In this document: positions 26,401 through 34,870 of the stretch, piece by piece
Layout of the letters: each line of letters begins with the position of its first letter
Numbering within the stretch: position 1 is the first letter of the stretch
NCBI GenBank assembly: GCA_036389275.1
Contig: DASVQE010000033.1
Coordinates: forward strand, 16,861-80,860
Reading direction: 5' to 3'
DNA: 64,000 bases
Source: QHVT01 sp036389275
GTDB taxonomy: Bacteria; Acidobacteriota; Thermoanaerobaculia; Gp7-AA8
Notes under the pieces: model-generated
Database searches by the model: none
What the model was told of the DNA's origin: nothing
The model's input: the letters and a program-made list of their open reading frames with translations, nothing else
Made by a program: the position numbers and the translations under genes

Positions 26401-26712
26401 CACGTCGCGGTCTTTCTCGAGGTCGAACGAGATCATGACCACCGAGACGTTTTCGGCCGACTGCGAATTGAGCTCGTCGATGCCGCTGATGGTGTTGACC
26501 GACTCTTCGATCTTGTCGGTGACCTCGGTCTCGACCTCTTCCGGCGCCGCGCCCGGCAACACCGTCGAGACGATGATGAACGGGAACTCGACGTTCGGAA
26601 AGCGATCGACACCGAGCTTGAAATACGAGAACGCCCCGACCACCACCAGCGACAGGATGATGACGGTGGCAAAGACAGGACGGCGAACGCAGATTTCGGC
26701 TAGTTTTTGCAT
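23446..26712 (-). CDS. RND efflux pump inner-membrane transporter (HAE1 type)
   Basis: 1088 residues, typical of AcrB/MexB-like proton-driven pumps. N-terminal MQKLAEICVRRPVFATVIILSL and the proton-relay pair in GIVIDDAVVVLENI are present, as are both periplasmic loops. Relative to the family there is an extra ~55-residue stretch at about 345-402, between the usual helices 2 and 3 (after LAALVVWLFLSSPR, before RPTLIAAVAIPSSLIATF). It contains two added hydrophobic helices. Last gene of the tetR-tolC-mfp-rnd operon; exports unknown toxic compounds with the two partners upstream. Confidence 0.95.
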   Translation of the reverse strand: MQKLAEICVRRPVFATVIILSLVVVGAFSYFKLGVDRFPNVEFPFIIVSTVLPGAAPEEVETEVTDKIEESVNTISGIDELNSQSAENVSVVMISFDLEKDRDVAAQEVRDKINLVLSELPKDAEPPVVQSFDPGSIPVVTIAVSGPGTQRDISEFVDKTLRRRLETVNGVGQVMVIGARPRQINVVVDNAKLASQGLTAAQVVGALQAQNIQIPGGKVEQGLRDLTLRTYGRVGTPEQFGAIPISNAGGTTIRVRDVARIDDSMADVESAATVGGKSAVVLMIRKQSGTNAIDVVNRIKERVAELTPQLPRGYKLDVIRDQSEFVLAAVGAVKEHLVLGSILAALVVWLFLSSPRFWHVLLMIGGTLLLYTLLWGHSIPLPRAVAVIAAIVVGGAMFWYFARTSRPTLIAAVAIPSSLIATFAAMSYMGFTLNVITLLALTLAVGIVIDDAVVVLENIFRWMEEKNMTPAEAAVAGTREVGLAVMATSLSLIVVFLPVSFMAGIVGRFMFSFGVTMAFAVAVSLLVSFTLTPMMAARYLRREDLHTEGGSTRERGFYGYIERAYMRMLDWSLRHRWAIVLLMFAVFASMLLPKIGLFALVDKTFLPYDDEGQFSISVRAPEGASVATTSTILESIASRVRKIDGVTNTVVTIGDDPQKTLNLGSIYVKLGPAEERDDQYAIMDRVREEVVPLYQRLNLRTTVAPVNEFGGGADAEIMFWIGGPELTQLDRYARELTDVIRDPRLGTTDVDTNFIVGKPELGVRIDRDKAADLGVSVQDLAATLNVLVGGQKATSYYEGGEEYEVHVRAGETSRNTASAISQIEVPSSSGGRVKLSDLVTMTEGTGPSIVNRLNRRRMVMVMANMKPGYSSQAVMDLLKKKADSMNMPKGYAYDFTGRAREQQKAGVNFMLAFVLSIVFMYLILAAQFESWIHPVTILLSLPMTVPFALLSLVLLNQSLNIFSALGIVVLFGIVKKNSILQVDHTNQLRERGLARDEAIREANRDRLRPILMTTIAFVAGMIPLVVSSGAGAATNRAIGSTIIGGQMLVLLLTLLSTPVLYSLFDDVAHWRHRKSEREEAALAEAVTT

Positions 26713-26744
26713 GAGGGTTTCCCGGCGAGCTCCTCGGAACTACG

Positions 26745-27674
26745 TCAATCCAACTTCACTTCAACGCGTGCGAACAGCCCTGGCCGCAGGCGCGCGTTGG
26801 GGTTGGGGAACTCGGCTTCGGCGAACATGGTGCGGGTCTTCGGGTCGATGACGCCGCCGATGGTTTTGATCGTGCCGGTGAAGGTTTCGTTCGGATACGG
26901 GTCGACGCGCGCGACGACTTTCGTGCCGCGGTCGATGCGGCCGAGGTAACGCTCGGGGACGGCGAATCGCAGGCGCAGCGGCGAGAGCTGCACGACCACG
27001 AAGGCGATGCCGCCGTCGCCGAGGCGCGCGCCGACGTCGGTGCGCTTCTCCGCGACCACGCCGTCGACCGGCGAGCGCAATGTCGAGTCGGACACCTGCT
27101 GGCGCAGCAGCGCCACGTGCGCGGATGCGGATTGGTATGCGGCGTTGGCCTGGTCGTACATCGCCTGCGAACGATCGAACGTCGCCCGCGGAATCGAGTC
27201 CTTCGCGATCAGCTCCTGCTTGCGGGCGAGATCGCGGCGCGCCTCGTCGAGCGCCGCCTTCGCGCGCGCGGCATCGGCCTGCGCGGCCTGCAGCGTGAGA
27301 CGCGAGTACTCCGTCTCCAGCTCGAGCACCGGCTGCCCTTTGGTCACGCGCGTCCCTTCGTCGACGTAGACCCGAGCCACGCGGCCGGGGATCTTCGGCG
27401 AGAGCTCGGAGCGCACCGGCGAGACGAACTCTCCGGTCGCGGCGAGGACGTTCGCATCGGTAGCTTGCGCCGTCGACGTGGCCGGCGCGGTGTCGACCAC
27501 GGCGCCCGTCACCTGCGCGACGTCGGCCGGCAGCGGCGGAGCTTCGCCCGTCGATGCGGCGGACGTCGTTGCAGTCGTCGTCGCGGTCGCGGCGGAGGCT
27601 TCTTCGTTCTTTCCGCCGCACGCAAACGCGAAGAGCGCGGCGGCGGCGAGGATTGCGGTCATCAGGCGTTTCAT
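26745..27674 (-). CDS. RND efflux membrane-fusion (periplasmic adaptor) lipoprotein
   Basis: 309 residues. A lipoprotein signal (lipobox FACG, Cys ~19), a low-complexity Ala/Thr linker, a lipoyl-like half (GRVARVYVDEGTRVTKGQPVLELE), a helical hairpin (~120-175), the second lipoyl half (STLRSPVDGVVAEKRTDVGAR) and a beta-barrel domain (RTMFAEAEFPNPNARLRPGLFARVEV). Links the RND pump with the TolC-like channel. Its start overlaps the tolC-like stop (ATGA). Confidence 0.93.
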   Translation of the reverse strand: MKRLMTAILAAAALFAFACGGKNEEASAATATTTATTSAASTGEAPPLPADVAQVTGAVVDTAPATSTAQATDANVLAATGEFVSPVRSELSPKIPGRVARVYVDEGTRVTKGQPVLELETEYSRLTLQAAQADAARAKAALDEARRDLARKQELIAKDSIPRATFDRSQAMYDQANAAYQSASAHVALLRQQVSDSTLRSPVDGVVAEKRTDVGARLGDGGIAFVVVQLSPLRLRFAVPERYLGRIDRGTKVVARVDPYPNETFTGTIKTIGGVIDPKTRTMFAEAEFPNPNARLRPGLFARVEVKLD

Positions 27675-28957
27675 CGATTCACTCCCACGGCTTCCTTCAT
27701 CGAGCCGGCCGCGAACCAGACGCGCAGCTCGGCGAGATCACGATTGAGGGTTTCCTCGGCCACGGCGCGGCGCGCCTCGGCCAGCGACGTTTCGGACGCG
27801 GCCACGTCGAGCGACGTCGCCTCCTGCGCGCGATAGAGCTCGAACGCCTGTTCGTACTCCGCCTGCGCCGCCTCGAGCTGTTCGCCGGCGAGCTGCAGGC
27901 CGATTTCCGCGGCGTGCAAATCGGCGAGCGCCGTGCGCACGTCTTCGCGCGCGCCGATCTTCGCCTCGCCCACCGCGATCTCCGCCGCCTTCTCGCGATG
28001 CTTCGCGCCGGCCACGCGCGCGAAGACCTCGCCCGACTGGAACAGCGGCACGTTGAAGCGGAAGGCGCCGTAGCTGTAGCTCGAGGCCGGGAACGGCGTC
28101 TTCTGCTGGATGCGCCCGCCGTCGAAGGTGACGGTCGGCAGCCAGTAGCCGCGCTGCTTGGCCACCTCGAGCTGGGCCATGCGCAGGTTGTTCTTCGCGA
28201 CGTCGACGTCGGGCCGCGCGTCCATCGCGCGCCGCACCAGCTCGTCCTCGGCCGGCAGCGGCGCGGCGGCATGCTCCGGCGCGACGACGGCGATCGCGCC
28301 GTCGAGATCGAGATCCTCGCGCAACTGCGCCACGGCGTGCTCGCGCGTCTGCGCGGCCACGGCCATCAGCCGCTGCGCCGCTTTCATCGCCGTCTCGGCG
28401 CGAAAGACGTCGACCTTCGTCACCTCGCCCGCCTCGTAGAACGCGCGGGCCTGCTTGAGGCGGCGCTCCGCGAGCTCCACGTTGCGGCGCTCGATGTCAA
28501 TGCGGCGATCGGCGTTGACGACGGCGAGGTAGTTCGAGGCGACGCGCAGCAGCGCCGTGTCCTCGGCCAGGCGCGTGCCCTGCCGCGCGTTCTCGACGTT
28601 CAGCTTCGCCTGCGAGTAGGCGCGCAGCTCGCGCCGCCCGGCGAAGATCGGCTGCGAGAGGACGACGCGGTAGGCCCAGTCGTTACGCGGCAGGATGGTC
28701 ACGCTGTCGGAGCCGTCGCCGCCGAAGGTCTGCTCGATGCTGTTGCGCGTGAGATCGCCGTTCAGGGTGATGCGCGGCATCACCGCCGAGAGCAACTGGT
28801 CGCGCGCGGCGGCGGCGACGCCGATCTCCTCGCGCGCGCGCTCGACCGGATTGTTCACCGCGAGGGCGCGCCGCAGCGCGTCGTCGAAGGTGAGCGTCGT
28901 CTGCGCGGACGCGGCGGTCGCGCAGAAAACAGCAAGAATGAACATCACTCTTTTCAA
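27671..28957 (-). CDS. TolC-family outer-membrane efflux channel
   Basis: 428 residues with two TolC repeat halves (LTFDDALRRALAVNNP, AYSQAKLNVENARQ; then ELVRRAMDARPDVDVAKNNL, PLFQSGEVFARVAGAKHRE). I use TTG 28957, because it gives a normal signal peptide (MKRVMFILAVFCATAASAQ), has GGAG six bases upstream and overlaps the TetR stop as TTGA. Forms the outer-membrane exit duct. Confidence 0.9.
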   Translation of the reverse strand: MKRVMFILAVFCATAASAQTTLTFDDALRRALAVNNPVERAREEIGVAAAARDQLLSAVMPRITLNGDLTRNSIEQTFGGDGSDSVTILPRNDWAYRVVLSQPIFAGRRELRAYSQAKLNVENARQGTRLAEDTALLRVASNYLAVVNADRRIDIERRNVELAERRLKQARAFYEAGEVTKVDVFRAETAMKAAQRLMAVAAQTREHAVAQLREDLDLDGAIAVVAPEHAAAPLPAEDELVRRAMDARPDVDVAKNNLRMAQLEVAKQRGYWLPTVTFDGGRIQQKTPFPASSYSYGAFRFNVPLFQSGEVFARVAGAKHREKAAEIAVGEAKIGAREDVRTALADLHAAEIGLQLAGEQLEAAQAEYEQAFELYRAQEATSLDVAASETSLAEARRAVAEETLNRDLAELRVWFAAGSMKEAVGVNR

Positions 28958-29583
28958 CGTGTGCTCCGTTTCCGAATGCCGTCGAGGATCAAACCGGTCA
29001 GCAGCTCGACGTCGGCCTGCTCGGGCGCGGGCGCGTCGTCGGCGAGACGGTCGAGGATGACGGCGGTGCTGCCTTCGATGATGAAGAGCGCGAGCTTGTA
29101 CGGGTCGGCCTTGCGCACCTCGCCGCGGCGCATGCCCTCGGCCAGCGCGTCGGCGAATTTCTGCGTCCGCGCGCGGTACTGCGGCTGGCAATGCTGCTTC
29201 TGCCGCCGCTGCCGCGCCGCCGTACCTTCCGGCATGCGCAGCGAGAGATAGAGGCGGAAGAACTCCCGGTTCTCGCTGAAGAACTCGAGGTGCGCAGTCA
29301 TGATGGCCCGCACCTTCTCTTCGATGGGGAGGTTCGTGTCGAGCGCGGCATCGATGCGCGTCATCAGCTCGCCGATGGCCCGCTCGAACGTCTTCTCGAC
29401 CAGCTCGTCGCGATCGCGGAAGTAGAGGTAGATCGTCCCTTTGGCGACGCCCGCCTCCTCGGCGATCTCCTGCATCGTCGCCGCGGCCATGCCTTTGCGG
29501 GCGATGACACGCAGCGCGGCGTCCTGGATCGACTGGATCCGGAACTCCTGCACGACTTCTTCTTTCGAGCGGCTGGTGCTCAT
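28954..29583 (-). CDS. TetR-family repressor of the efflux operon
   Basis: 209 residues. An N-terminal HTH (IQDAALRVIARKGMAAATMQEIAEEAGVAKGTIYLYF) and a ligand-binding helical C-terminus. First gene of a coupled operon with tolC, mfp and rnd, so it presumably represses the pump and is released by a pump substrate. Start at ATG 29583; the long frame running upstream is antisense to the kinase gene and not real. Confidence 0.92.
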   Translation of the reverse strand: MSTSRSKEEVVQEFRIQSIQDAALRVIARKGMAAATMQEIAEEAGVAKGTIYLYFRDRDELVEKTFERAIGELMTRIDAALDTNLPIEEKVRAIMTAHLEFFSENREFFRLYLSLRMPEGTAARQRRQKQHCQPQYRARTQKFADALAEGMRRGEVRKADPYKLALFIIEGSTAVILDRLADDAPAPEQADVELLTGLILDGIRKRSTR

Positions 29584-29595
29584 GGTGCAGTCCGC

Positions 29596-29633
29596 TGAAC
29601 GCGCGGTCAGTGGGCGAGAATTTCCGGTCAGTG
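29596..29633. promoter_or_regulatory. candidate TetR operator
   Basis: CGGTCAGTG occurs twice (29604-29612, 29625-29633), spaced 21 bp or two helical turns. The first lies in an imperfect palindrome TGAACGCGCGGTCA (29596-29609). Located between the tetR and kinase starts, it could control both directions. Confidence 0.5.
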
Positions 29634-29673
29634 GAGACCGACGGGGCGGAGCGGAGGCATTCCCACCGCTAAA

Positions 29674-32673
29674 ATGGCCGCCTCCATGCTCCAACCCGGC
29701 TCGCGCCACGGCCGTTACGAGATTCGCTCGCTCATCGGCGCGGGCGGCATGGGCGAGGTGTACCTCGCGCACGACACGGAGTTGCAGCGGCCGGTGGCGC
29801 TGAAGGTGCTGGCCGGCGAGGCGCGGCACGACGCCGAGCTGCGCGAGCGGTTGCAGTACGAGGCGCGCGCCGCGTCCGCGCTCAACCATCCGAATATCAT
29901 CACCGTGTACGACGTCGGCATGCTCGGCGACGCACAGTTCATCGCCACCGAGTTCGTCGACGGCATCACCTTGCGCCAGCGCGGCGGCCACGGCGCCATC
30001 GTCATCGACGAGCTGCTCGGCGTGGCGGTGCAGATCGCCTCGGCGCTCGCCGCGGCAGAGGCCGCGGGCCTCGTGCACCGCGACATCAAACCCGACAACG
30101 TCATGATCCGCCGCGACGGCTACGTCAAGCTGCTCGACTTCGGACTGGCGCGCTCCGCGGTCGCGCCGGCGACGTTCGGGCGCAGCGATCCCTCGGTCGT
30201 GCGCGGCACCGTCTACTACATGTCGCCCGAGCAGTTGCGCGGGCTCGAGCTCGACACGCGCAGCGATCTCTGGAGCATGGGCGTGATGCTGTACGAGACC
30301 ATCAGCGGGCGGCTGCCGTTCGACGGCGACAGCTCGGGCGAGATCGCCGCCAGCATCCTCCGCAACCAGCCGCCGCCGCTCACCGACACGAGCGGCGCGC
30401 CGGTGCCGCCGCGGCTCGCCACCATCGTCGCGCAGCTCATGGTCAAGGACCGCGCGCATCGCTACCAGCGCGCGCAGGATGCGCTCGACGATCTGCAGCG
30501 GCTGCGCGACGATCTCGCGCGCGACGCCGCATCCGTGGCCGGCAGCGAGGCCTCGCGCTCGACGACGACGGAGAAAGTGGCGGTGCTGATGCCGCCGACG
30601 AATCTCGCCGCGTCGTTCACGCCGCTCGTCGGACGCGATCTCGAGCGCGACGCGATCCTGGCGCTGCTGCGCCGCGACGACGTGCGCATGGTCACGCTCA
30701 CCGGTCCGGGCGGCACCGGCAAGACGCGCCTCAGCCTCGCCGTGGCGACGGAGCTGCTGCGCGAGTTTGAAGACGGCGTCTGGGTAGTCTCCCTCGGATC
30801 GATCGATGATCCGCGGCTCGTGCTCAACGAGATCGCCGCGACGGTCGGCGTCCACGAAGGCGGCACCTCGCTGCTCGACGCGTTGCGGCTCGCGCTGCGC
30901 GACCGCCGTCTGCTGCTGCTGCTCGACAACTTCGAGCAGGTGCTCGACGCCGCGCCGCAAGTCGGCGCGCTGCTCGCCGCCGCGCCGCGCCTGAAGGTGA
31001 TCGCGACCAGCCGCGCGCCGCTGCGCGTGCGCGGAGAGCGCGAGTACGCCGTGCCGCCGCTCACCACGCCGCCGCTCGATCTGCCGCTCGCGCCGGAAGC
31101 GCTGTCGGAGTACGCGGCCGTGGCGCTCTTCGTCGAGCGCGCGCAGCAGGCGAAGAGCGACTTCACCATCACACCTGAAAACGCCGCCGCCATCGCGGAG
31201 CTCTGCGTCCGCTTCGACGGCCTGCCGCTGGCCATCGAGCTCGCCGCCGCGCGCGTGCGCCTGCTGCCGCCGCAGGCGATGCTCGCGCGCGCCGGCGACC
31301 GTCTCTCGCTGCTGGCCGGCGGCGCGCGCGATCTGCCGGAGCGGCAGCAGACCATGCGCGGCGCGATCTCGTGGGGCTACAACCTGCTCGACGACAACGA
31401 GCAGCGGCTCTTCGCCACGCTCTCCACGTTTCGCGGCGGCTTCACGCTGCAGCAGGCGGAGCGGATCAGCGGCGAGGATTGTCTCGACGTGGTGGCGTCG
31501 CTGCTCGACAAGTCCTTCCTCCGCCGCGATCCCGCCTCGCCCGACGAGGCGCCGCGCTTCACGATGCTCGAGACGATCCGCGACTACGGCAACGAGTGCC
31601 TGGTGCGCGAGCAGCGCGACGCCGCGGTGCGGCGCGCGCACGCGATGCTCATGGCCCGCAAGGCGGAAGAGTGCGAGCTCGACACCGACGATCTCGCCGC
31701 GGACGTCGACAACTTTCGCGCGGCCATCGAATGGGCGCTCGCCGCGCGCGATGCCGAGCTCGCGCTGCGCCTCGGCGCGTCGCTCTGGTGGTCGTGGTAC
31801 GTGCGCGGCCACTACGGCGAAGGACGGCGCTGGCTCGACGCGATCGTGGCCATGCCGGGCGTCGAGCAGGTCAGCGTGCTCGCCAAGGCGCTCACCGGCG
31901 CGGGCGCGCTGACGTTCCTGCAGTGCGACTACGAGCGCGCCATCGAGCTGCTCGAGGCGAGCATCGACCGCGCGCGCGAGGTCGGCGATCCGATGTCGCT
32001 CGCGCAGTCGCTCCGCTTCCGCGCCTCGATCGCGCGCGAGCGCGGCGACTACGAGCACGCCATCGATCTGCACCTGCTCTCGCGCACGATCTGGAGCGAG
32101 CTGGAAGATCGCGCGAACGTCGGCCGCGCCACGAACTACGTCGCCTTCGCGGCGTGGCTCAGCGGCGATCTGTCGCGCGCCACCGAGCTCGCGCAGGCGA
32201 CGCTGCAGCTCTTCCGCGACCGCCGCGACACCGAGGGCGTGACCTGGTCGCTGCTGAACCTCGGCGCGGCCGCGCTCTACTCCGGCAATCTCGCGCGCGC
32301 CGAGTCGCGACTGCAGGAGTGCCTGACCTGGTCGCGCGGCGGCGGGTTCCAGGAAGGCATCGCCTGGTCGCTGCATCTCCTCGGCTGCGCGTCGCGCGCG
32401 CGCGGCGACGTCGAGCATGCCGCGGTGATGCTGCAGGACAGCCTGCGCATCCAGTGGGAGCTCGGCGACCGCTGGCGCACCGCCAGCGTCCTCGAAGCCC
32501 TCGGCGGCCTTCGCCGCGACCCGCGCCTCCTCGGCGCCGCCGCCGCGCTGCGCAAGCAACTCGGCACACCGATTCCGCCGGTCGAGCGCCCGCAAGTAGA
32601 AGCCGACGTGGCCGCGTACGGCGCGTCGTGGGACGGGACGGCGGAAGAGGCGGTGGAGCTGGCGCTTTCGTGA
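29674..32673 (+). CDS. PknK-like Ser/Thr kinase-NTPase-TPR protein
   Basis: 999 residues, no membrane helix. Kinase domain ~14-275 with GAGGMGEV (22-29), Lys44, HRDIKPDN (135-142) and DFG (155-157), all catalytic residues intact. A STAND/AAA-type ATPase follows from ~325, with Walker A GPGGTGKT (~344-351), LLLLDNFE and the MalT/AfsR-like TSRAPLRVRGE sensor, then TPR-like repeats (~700-960). The order matches mycobacterial PknK, but no LuxR-type DNA-binding domain is present. Probably a signalling hub that phosphorylates regulators; targets unknown. No kinase partner gene is adjacent. Confidence 0.92.
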   Translation: MAASMLQPGSRHGRYEIRSLIGAGGMGEVYLAHDTELQRPVALKVLAGEARHDAELRERLQYEARAASALNHPNIITVYDVGMLGDAQFIATEFVDGITLRQRGGHGAIVIDELLGVAVQIASALAAAEAAGLVHRDIKPDNVMIRRDGYVKLLDFGLARSAVAPATFGRSDPSVVRGTVYYMSPEQLRGLELDTRSDLWSMGVMLYETISGRLPFDGDSSGEIAASILRNQPPPLTDTSGAPVPPRLATIVAQLMVKDRAHRYQRAQDALDDLQRLRDDLARDAASVAGSEASRSTTTEKVAVLMPPTNLAASFTPLVGRDLERDAILALLRRDDVRMVTLTGPGGTGKTRLSLAVATELLREFEDGVWVVSLGSIDDPRLVLNEIAATVGVHEGGTSLLDALRLALRDRRLLLLLDNFEQVLDAAPQVGALLAAAPRLKVIATSRAPLRVRGEREYAVPPLTTPPLDLPLAPEALSEYAAVALFVERAQQAKSDFTITPENAAAIAELCVRFDGLPLAIELAAARVRLLPPQAMLARAGDRLSLLAGGARDLPERQQTMRGAISWGYNLLDDNEQRLFATLSTFRGGFTLQQAERISGEDCLDVVASLLDKSFLRRDPASPDEAPRFTMLETIRDYGNECLVREQRDAAVRRAHAMLMARKAEECELDTDDLAADVDNFRAAIEWALAARDAELALRLGASLWWSWYVRGHYGEGRRWLDAIVAMPGVEQVSVLAKALTGAGALTFLQCDYERAIELLEASIDRAREVGDPMSLAQSLRFRASIARERGDYEHAIDLHLLSRTIWSELEDRANVGRATNYVAFAAWLSGDLSRATELAQATLQLFRDRRDTEGVTWSLLNLGAAALYSGNLARAESRLQECLTWSRGGGFQEGIAWSLHLLGCASRARGDVEHAAVMLQDSLRIQWELGDRWRTASVLEALGGLRRDPRLLGAAAALRKQLGTPIPPVERPQVEADVAAYGASWDGTAEEAVELALS

Positions 32674-32680
32674 CGCGGCT

Positions 32681-34870
32681 TCAGTACAGCAAAAACTTTT
32701 TGCGTCTGACGTAAAACGCCTCCACGTCCGACACCGGCTTGCGTCCTTCGCGAATGGCCTGCAGCGTGGCTTCGTCGCGCAGCAGCGGTTGCAATTTGTC
32801 GAGTGGAAACTGACTCGGATACAAACGCACGAGCGCGATGGCGGTGGCGACGCCGAGATCGACGGAGCGGAGCGCGCGGCGATCGGTGATGGTGATGCGG
32901 ATGCCGCCGCACGACTCTCCCTGGTGCACGCTGCTCTTCGGCGTGAAGCGGATCGGCGTGAACAACGCGCCGGGAACGTTGCGCAGCTCCTTCGCGAGCC
33001 GCGCGCCGTCGATGTACGGCGCGCCGACGACTTCGAACGGCGTGTCGGTGCCGCGCCCGATCGACAGCGCGTGCTCGAGCAGCCCGATGCCGGGATAGAG
33101 CGCGGCGGCGGCGAGGCTGCGCATGTTCGGCGACGTGTTCACCCACGGCAGTCCCGCCTCGTCCTGCCACTGCTCGCGCGACCAACCCTTCACCGGAATC
33201 ACGGTGAGATCGACGTCGATGCCGCGCTCCTCGCGGAACATGCGCGCGAGCTCGCCCACCGTCATCCCGTGGCGGATCGGCAGCGTGTGCCAGCCGATGA
33301 AATCGAACGGGCCGGTCAGCACCGGACCTTCCACGAGATCGCCGATCGGATTGACGCGATCGAGCACGATGAACTTCACTTTTGCCGCGGCCGCCGCTTC
33401 CATCGCCAGCCCCATTGTCGAGATGTAGGTGTAGAAGCGCGTGCCGATGTCCTGGATGTCGAAGAGCAGCGCGTCGAGATTCGCGAGCTGCTCGGGCGAC
33501 GGCTTGCGGCGCTCGCCGTAGAGGCTGTGCACCGGCAGCCCGCTGACGGTGTCGTCGCCGAGGGCGTCGTCGACGTCGCCGCGGATGCCGTGCTCCGGTG
33601 AGAAGAGCGCGACGAGCTGCACGCCCGGCGCGCTGCGCAGCAGGTCGATGGTCGGATTGCCGGCGCGATCGATGCCGCTCGGATTCGTGATCAGGCCGAC
33701 GCGCAGGCCGCGCAGCGCCGCGTAGCCGCTCGCATCGAGCACGTCGATGCCGTTCATCGCGTTCGCGCCGCCGGTGACGTAGCCGACGCGCCGCGCCACG
33801 CGCTCGAAGTGCGCGTCGGGCAGCGACTCGGCGATGCGCGTGCCGAGCTCGCGCTGCAGCGCGATCACGCTGCCGCGGCCGTCGGGATGCACGCGATTCG
33901 AGAGGAAGACGTAGAACGTGTGCGACGACGGATCGATCCAGAGGAAGCCGCCGGTGAAGCCGGTGTGTCCGTACGAGCCCTGCGGAAAGAGATCGCCGCG
34001 CGGACGGCTGTAGTTCGAGTCGATGTCGAAGCCGCCGGCGCGATGCACGGCCACGCCGGGCGGCGACTGCACCTCCGTCATCGCGCGCGGGAAGAAGCCG
34101 CCGCGCATCACCGCCCGCGCGAACTTCGCGATGTCCGCCGCCGTCGAGAAGAGTCCGGCGTGCCCGGCCACGCCGCCCATGCGCCGCGCGGTCGGGTCGT
34201 GCACGACGCCGCGCAGTCCCGCCTCGGTCGGCGCGATGCGCGGGTCGTTTTGCGTCGGACGAAAACGGGTGTCGCGCATGCCGAGCGGCTCGAAGATGCG
34301 GCGTTTGGCGAAGACGTCGAGCGGCTGGCCGGAGATGCGTCGGACGATCTCGCCGAGGAGCAGATAGTTGATGTCGGAGTAAACGAACACCGCGCCGGGC
34401 GTGTGGCGCGGACGCTCGAGGAGCGCGCGGCGGATCCCTTCGTCGTAGCCGCTCCACGGCTCGTCGAGGTCGAGATCCGGACGCAGCCCCGACGTGTGCG
34501 TGAGGAGATGGCGGATGGTGATGTCGCCGCTGGCCAGTTCCTGCAGATAGCGTTTGGCCGGCGCGTCGAGCGCGAGCTTCTGCTCGGCGATCAGCAGCCA
34601 GATCGACGGCGCGGTGGCGACGACTTTTGTCAGCGAGGCGAGGTCGAAGATCGTGTCGCGCGTCATCGCCTCGGCCCGCGGCACGAGCGCGCGCCGGCCG
34701 TACGCGCGTTCGTAGACGTGACCGTCGTGCTCGACCCACAAGACGCCGCCGGGGAGTTGCTTCGCGGCGATGGCCGACTCGATGGCGGAGTCGACGCGCG
34801 CGCTCGACTGCAGCGCGCTCGCACAGGCGAGCGTCGCCAGCAGCGGCAGGAGGACGAGCGCGCGCCTCAC
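32681..34870 (-). CDS. AmiE-NamZ fusion lipoprotein, peptidoglycan recycling
   Basis: About 729 residues from GTG 34870 (overlapping the NagZ stop as GTGA). Lipoprotein signal with lipobox LATLAC (Cys16). Residues ~25-365 are an SxxK beta-lactamase-fold domain (SLTK, S79-K82) like AmiE-type N-acetylmuramyl-L-alanine amidases or esterases. Residues ~370-729 are DUF1343, now known as NamZ exo-beta-N-acetylmuramidase (GH171), with VGLITNPSGID, LFSPEHGIRGD, LLFDIQDIGTRFYTY, and LDRVNPIG. In Bacillus subtilis amiE, nagZ and namZ are separate neighbouring genes; here two are fused and the third is next door. It should release MurNAc from muropeptides outside the inner membrane. Confidence 0.88.
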   Translation of the reverse strand: MRRALVLLPLLATLACASALQSSARVDSAIESAIAAKQLPGGVLWVEHDGHVYERAYGRRALVPRAEAMTRDTIFDLASLTKVVATAPSIWLLIAEQKLALDAPAKRYLQELASGDITIRHLLTHTSGLRPDLDLDEPWSGYDEGIRRALLERPRHTPGAVFVYSDINYLLLGEIVRRISGQPLDVFAKRRIFEPLGMRDTRFRPTQNDPRIAPTEAGLRGVVHDPTARRMGGVAGHAGLFSTAADIAKFARAVMRGGFFPRAMTEVQSPPGVAVHRAGGFDIDSNYSRPRGDLFPQGSYGHTGFTGGFLWIDPSSHTFYVFLSNRVHPDGRGSVIALQRELGTRIAESLPDAHFERVARRVGYVTGGANAMNGIDVLDASGYAALRGLRVGLITNPSGIDRAGNPTIDLLRSAPGVQLVALFSPEHGIRGDVDDALGDDTVSGLPVHSLYGERRKPSPEQLANLDALLFDIQDIGTRFYTYISTMGLAMEAAAAAKVKFIVLDRVNPIGDLVEGPVLTGPFDFIGWHTLPIRHGMTVGELARMFREERGIDVDLTVIPVKGWSREQWQDEAGLPWVNTSPNMRSLAAAALYPGIGLLEHALSIGRGTDTPFEVVGAPYIDGARLAKELRNVPGALFTPIRFTPKSSVHQGESCGGIRITITDRRALRSVDLGVATAIALVRLYPSQFPLDKLQPLLRDEATLQAIREGRKPVSDVEAFYVRRKKFLLY
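32699..32715. repeat. TTTGCGTC-T-GACGTAAA palindrome, copy 3
   Basis: One mismatch from a perfect 8+1+8 palindrome; inside the last codons of the AmiE-NamZ gene. Confidence 0.5.
34249..34265. repeat. TTTGCGTCGGACGAAAA, degenerate palindrome copy 4
   Basis: Shares TTTGCGTCGGACG with copy 5 at 42304; the right arm has lost one base. Inside the AmiE domain coding region. Confidence 0.45.

Noticed and set aside
29584..32595. Reverse-strand extension of the TetR gene to over 1200 residues
   Set aside because: It is antisense to the kinase-NTPase-TPR gene and lacks any recognisable domain before the TetR HTH.
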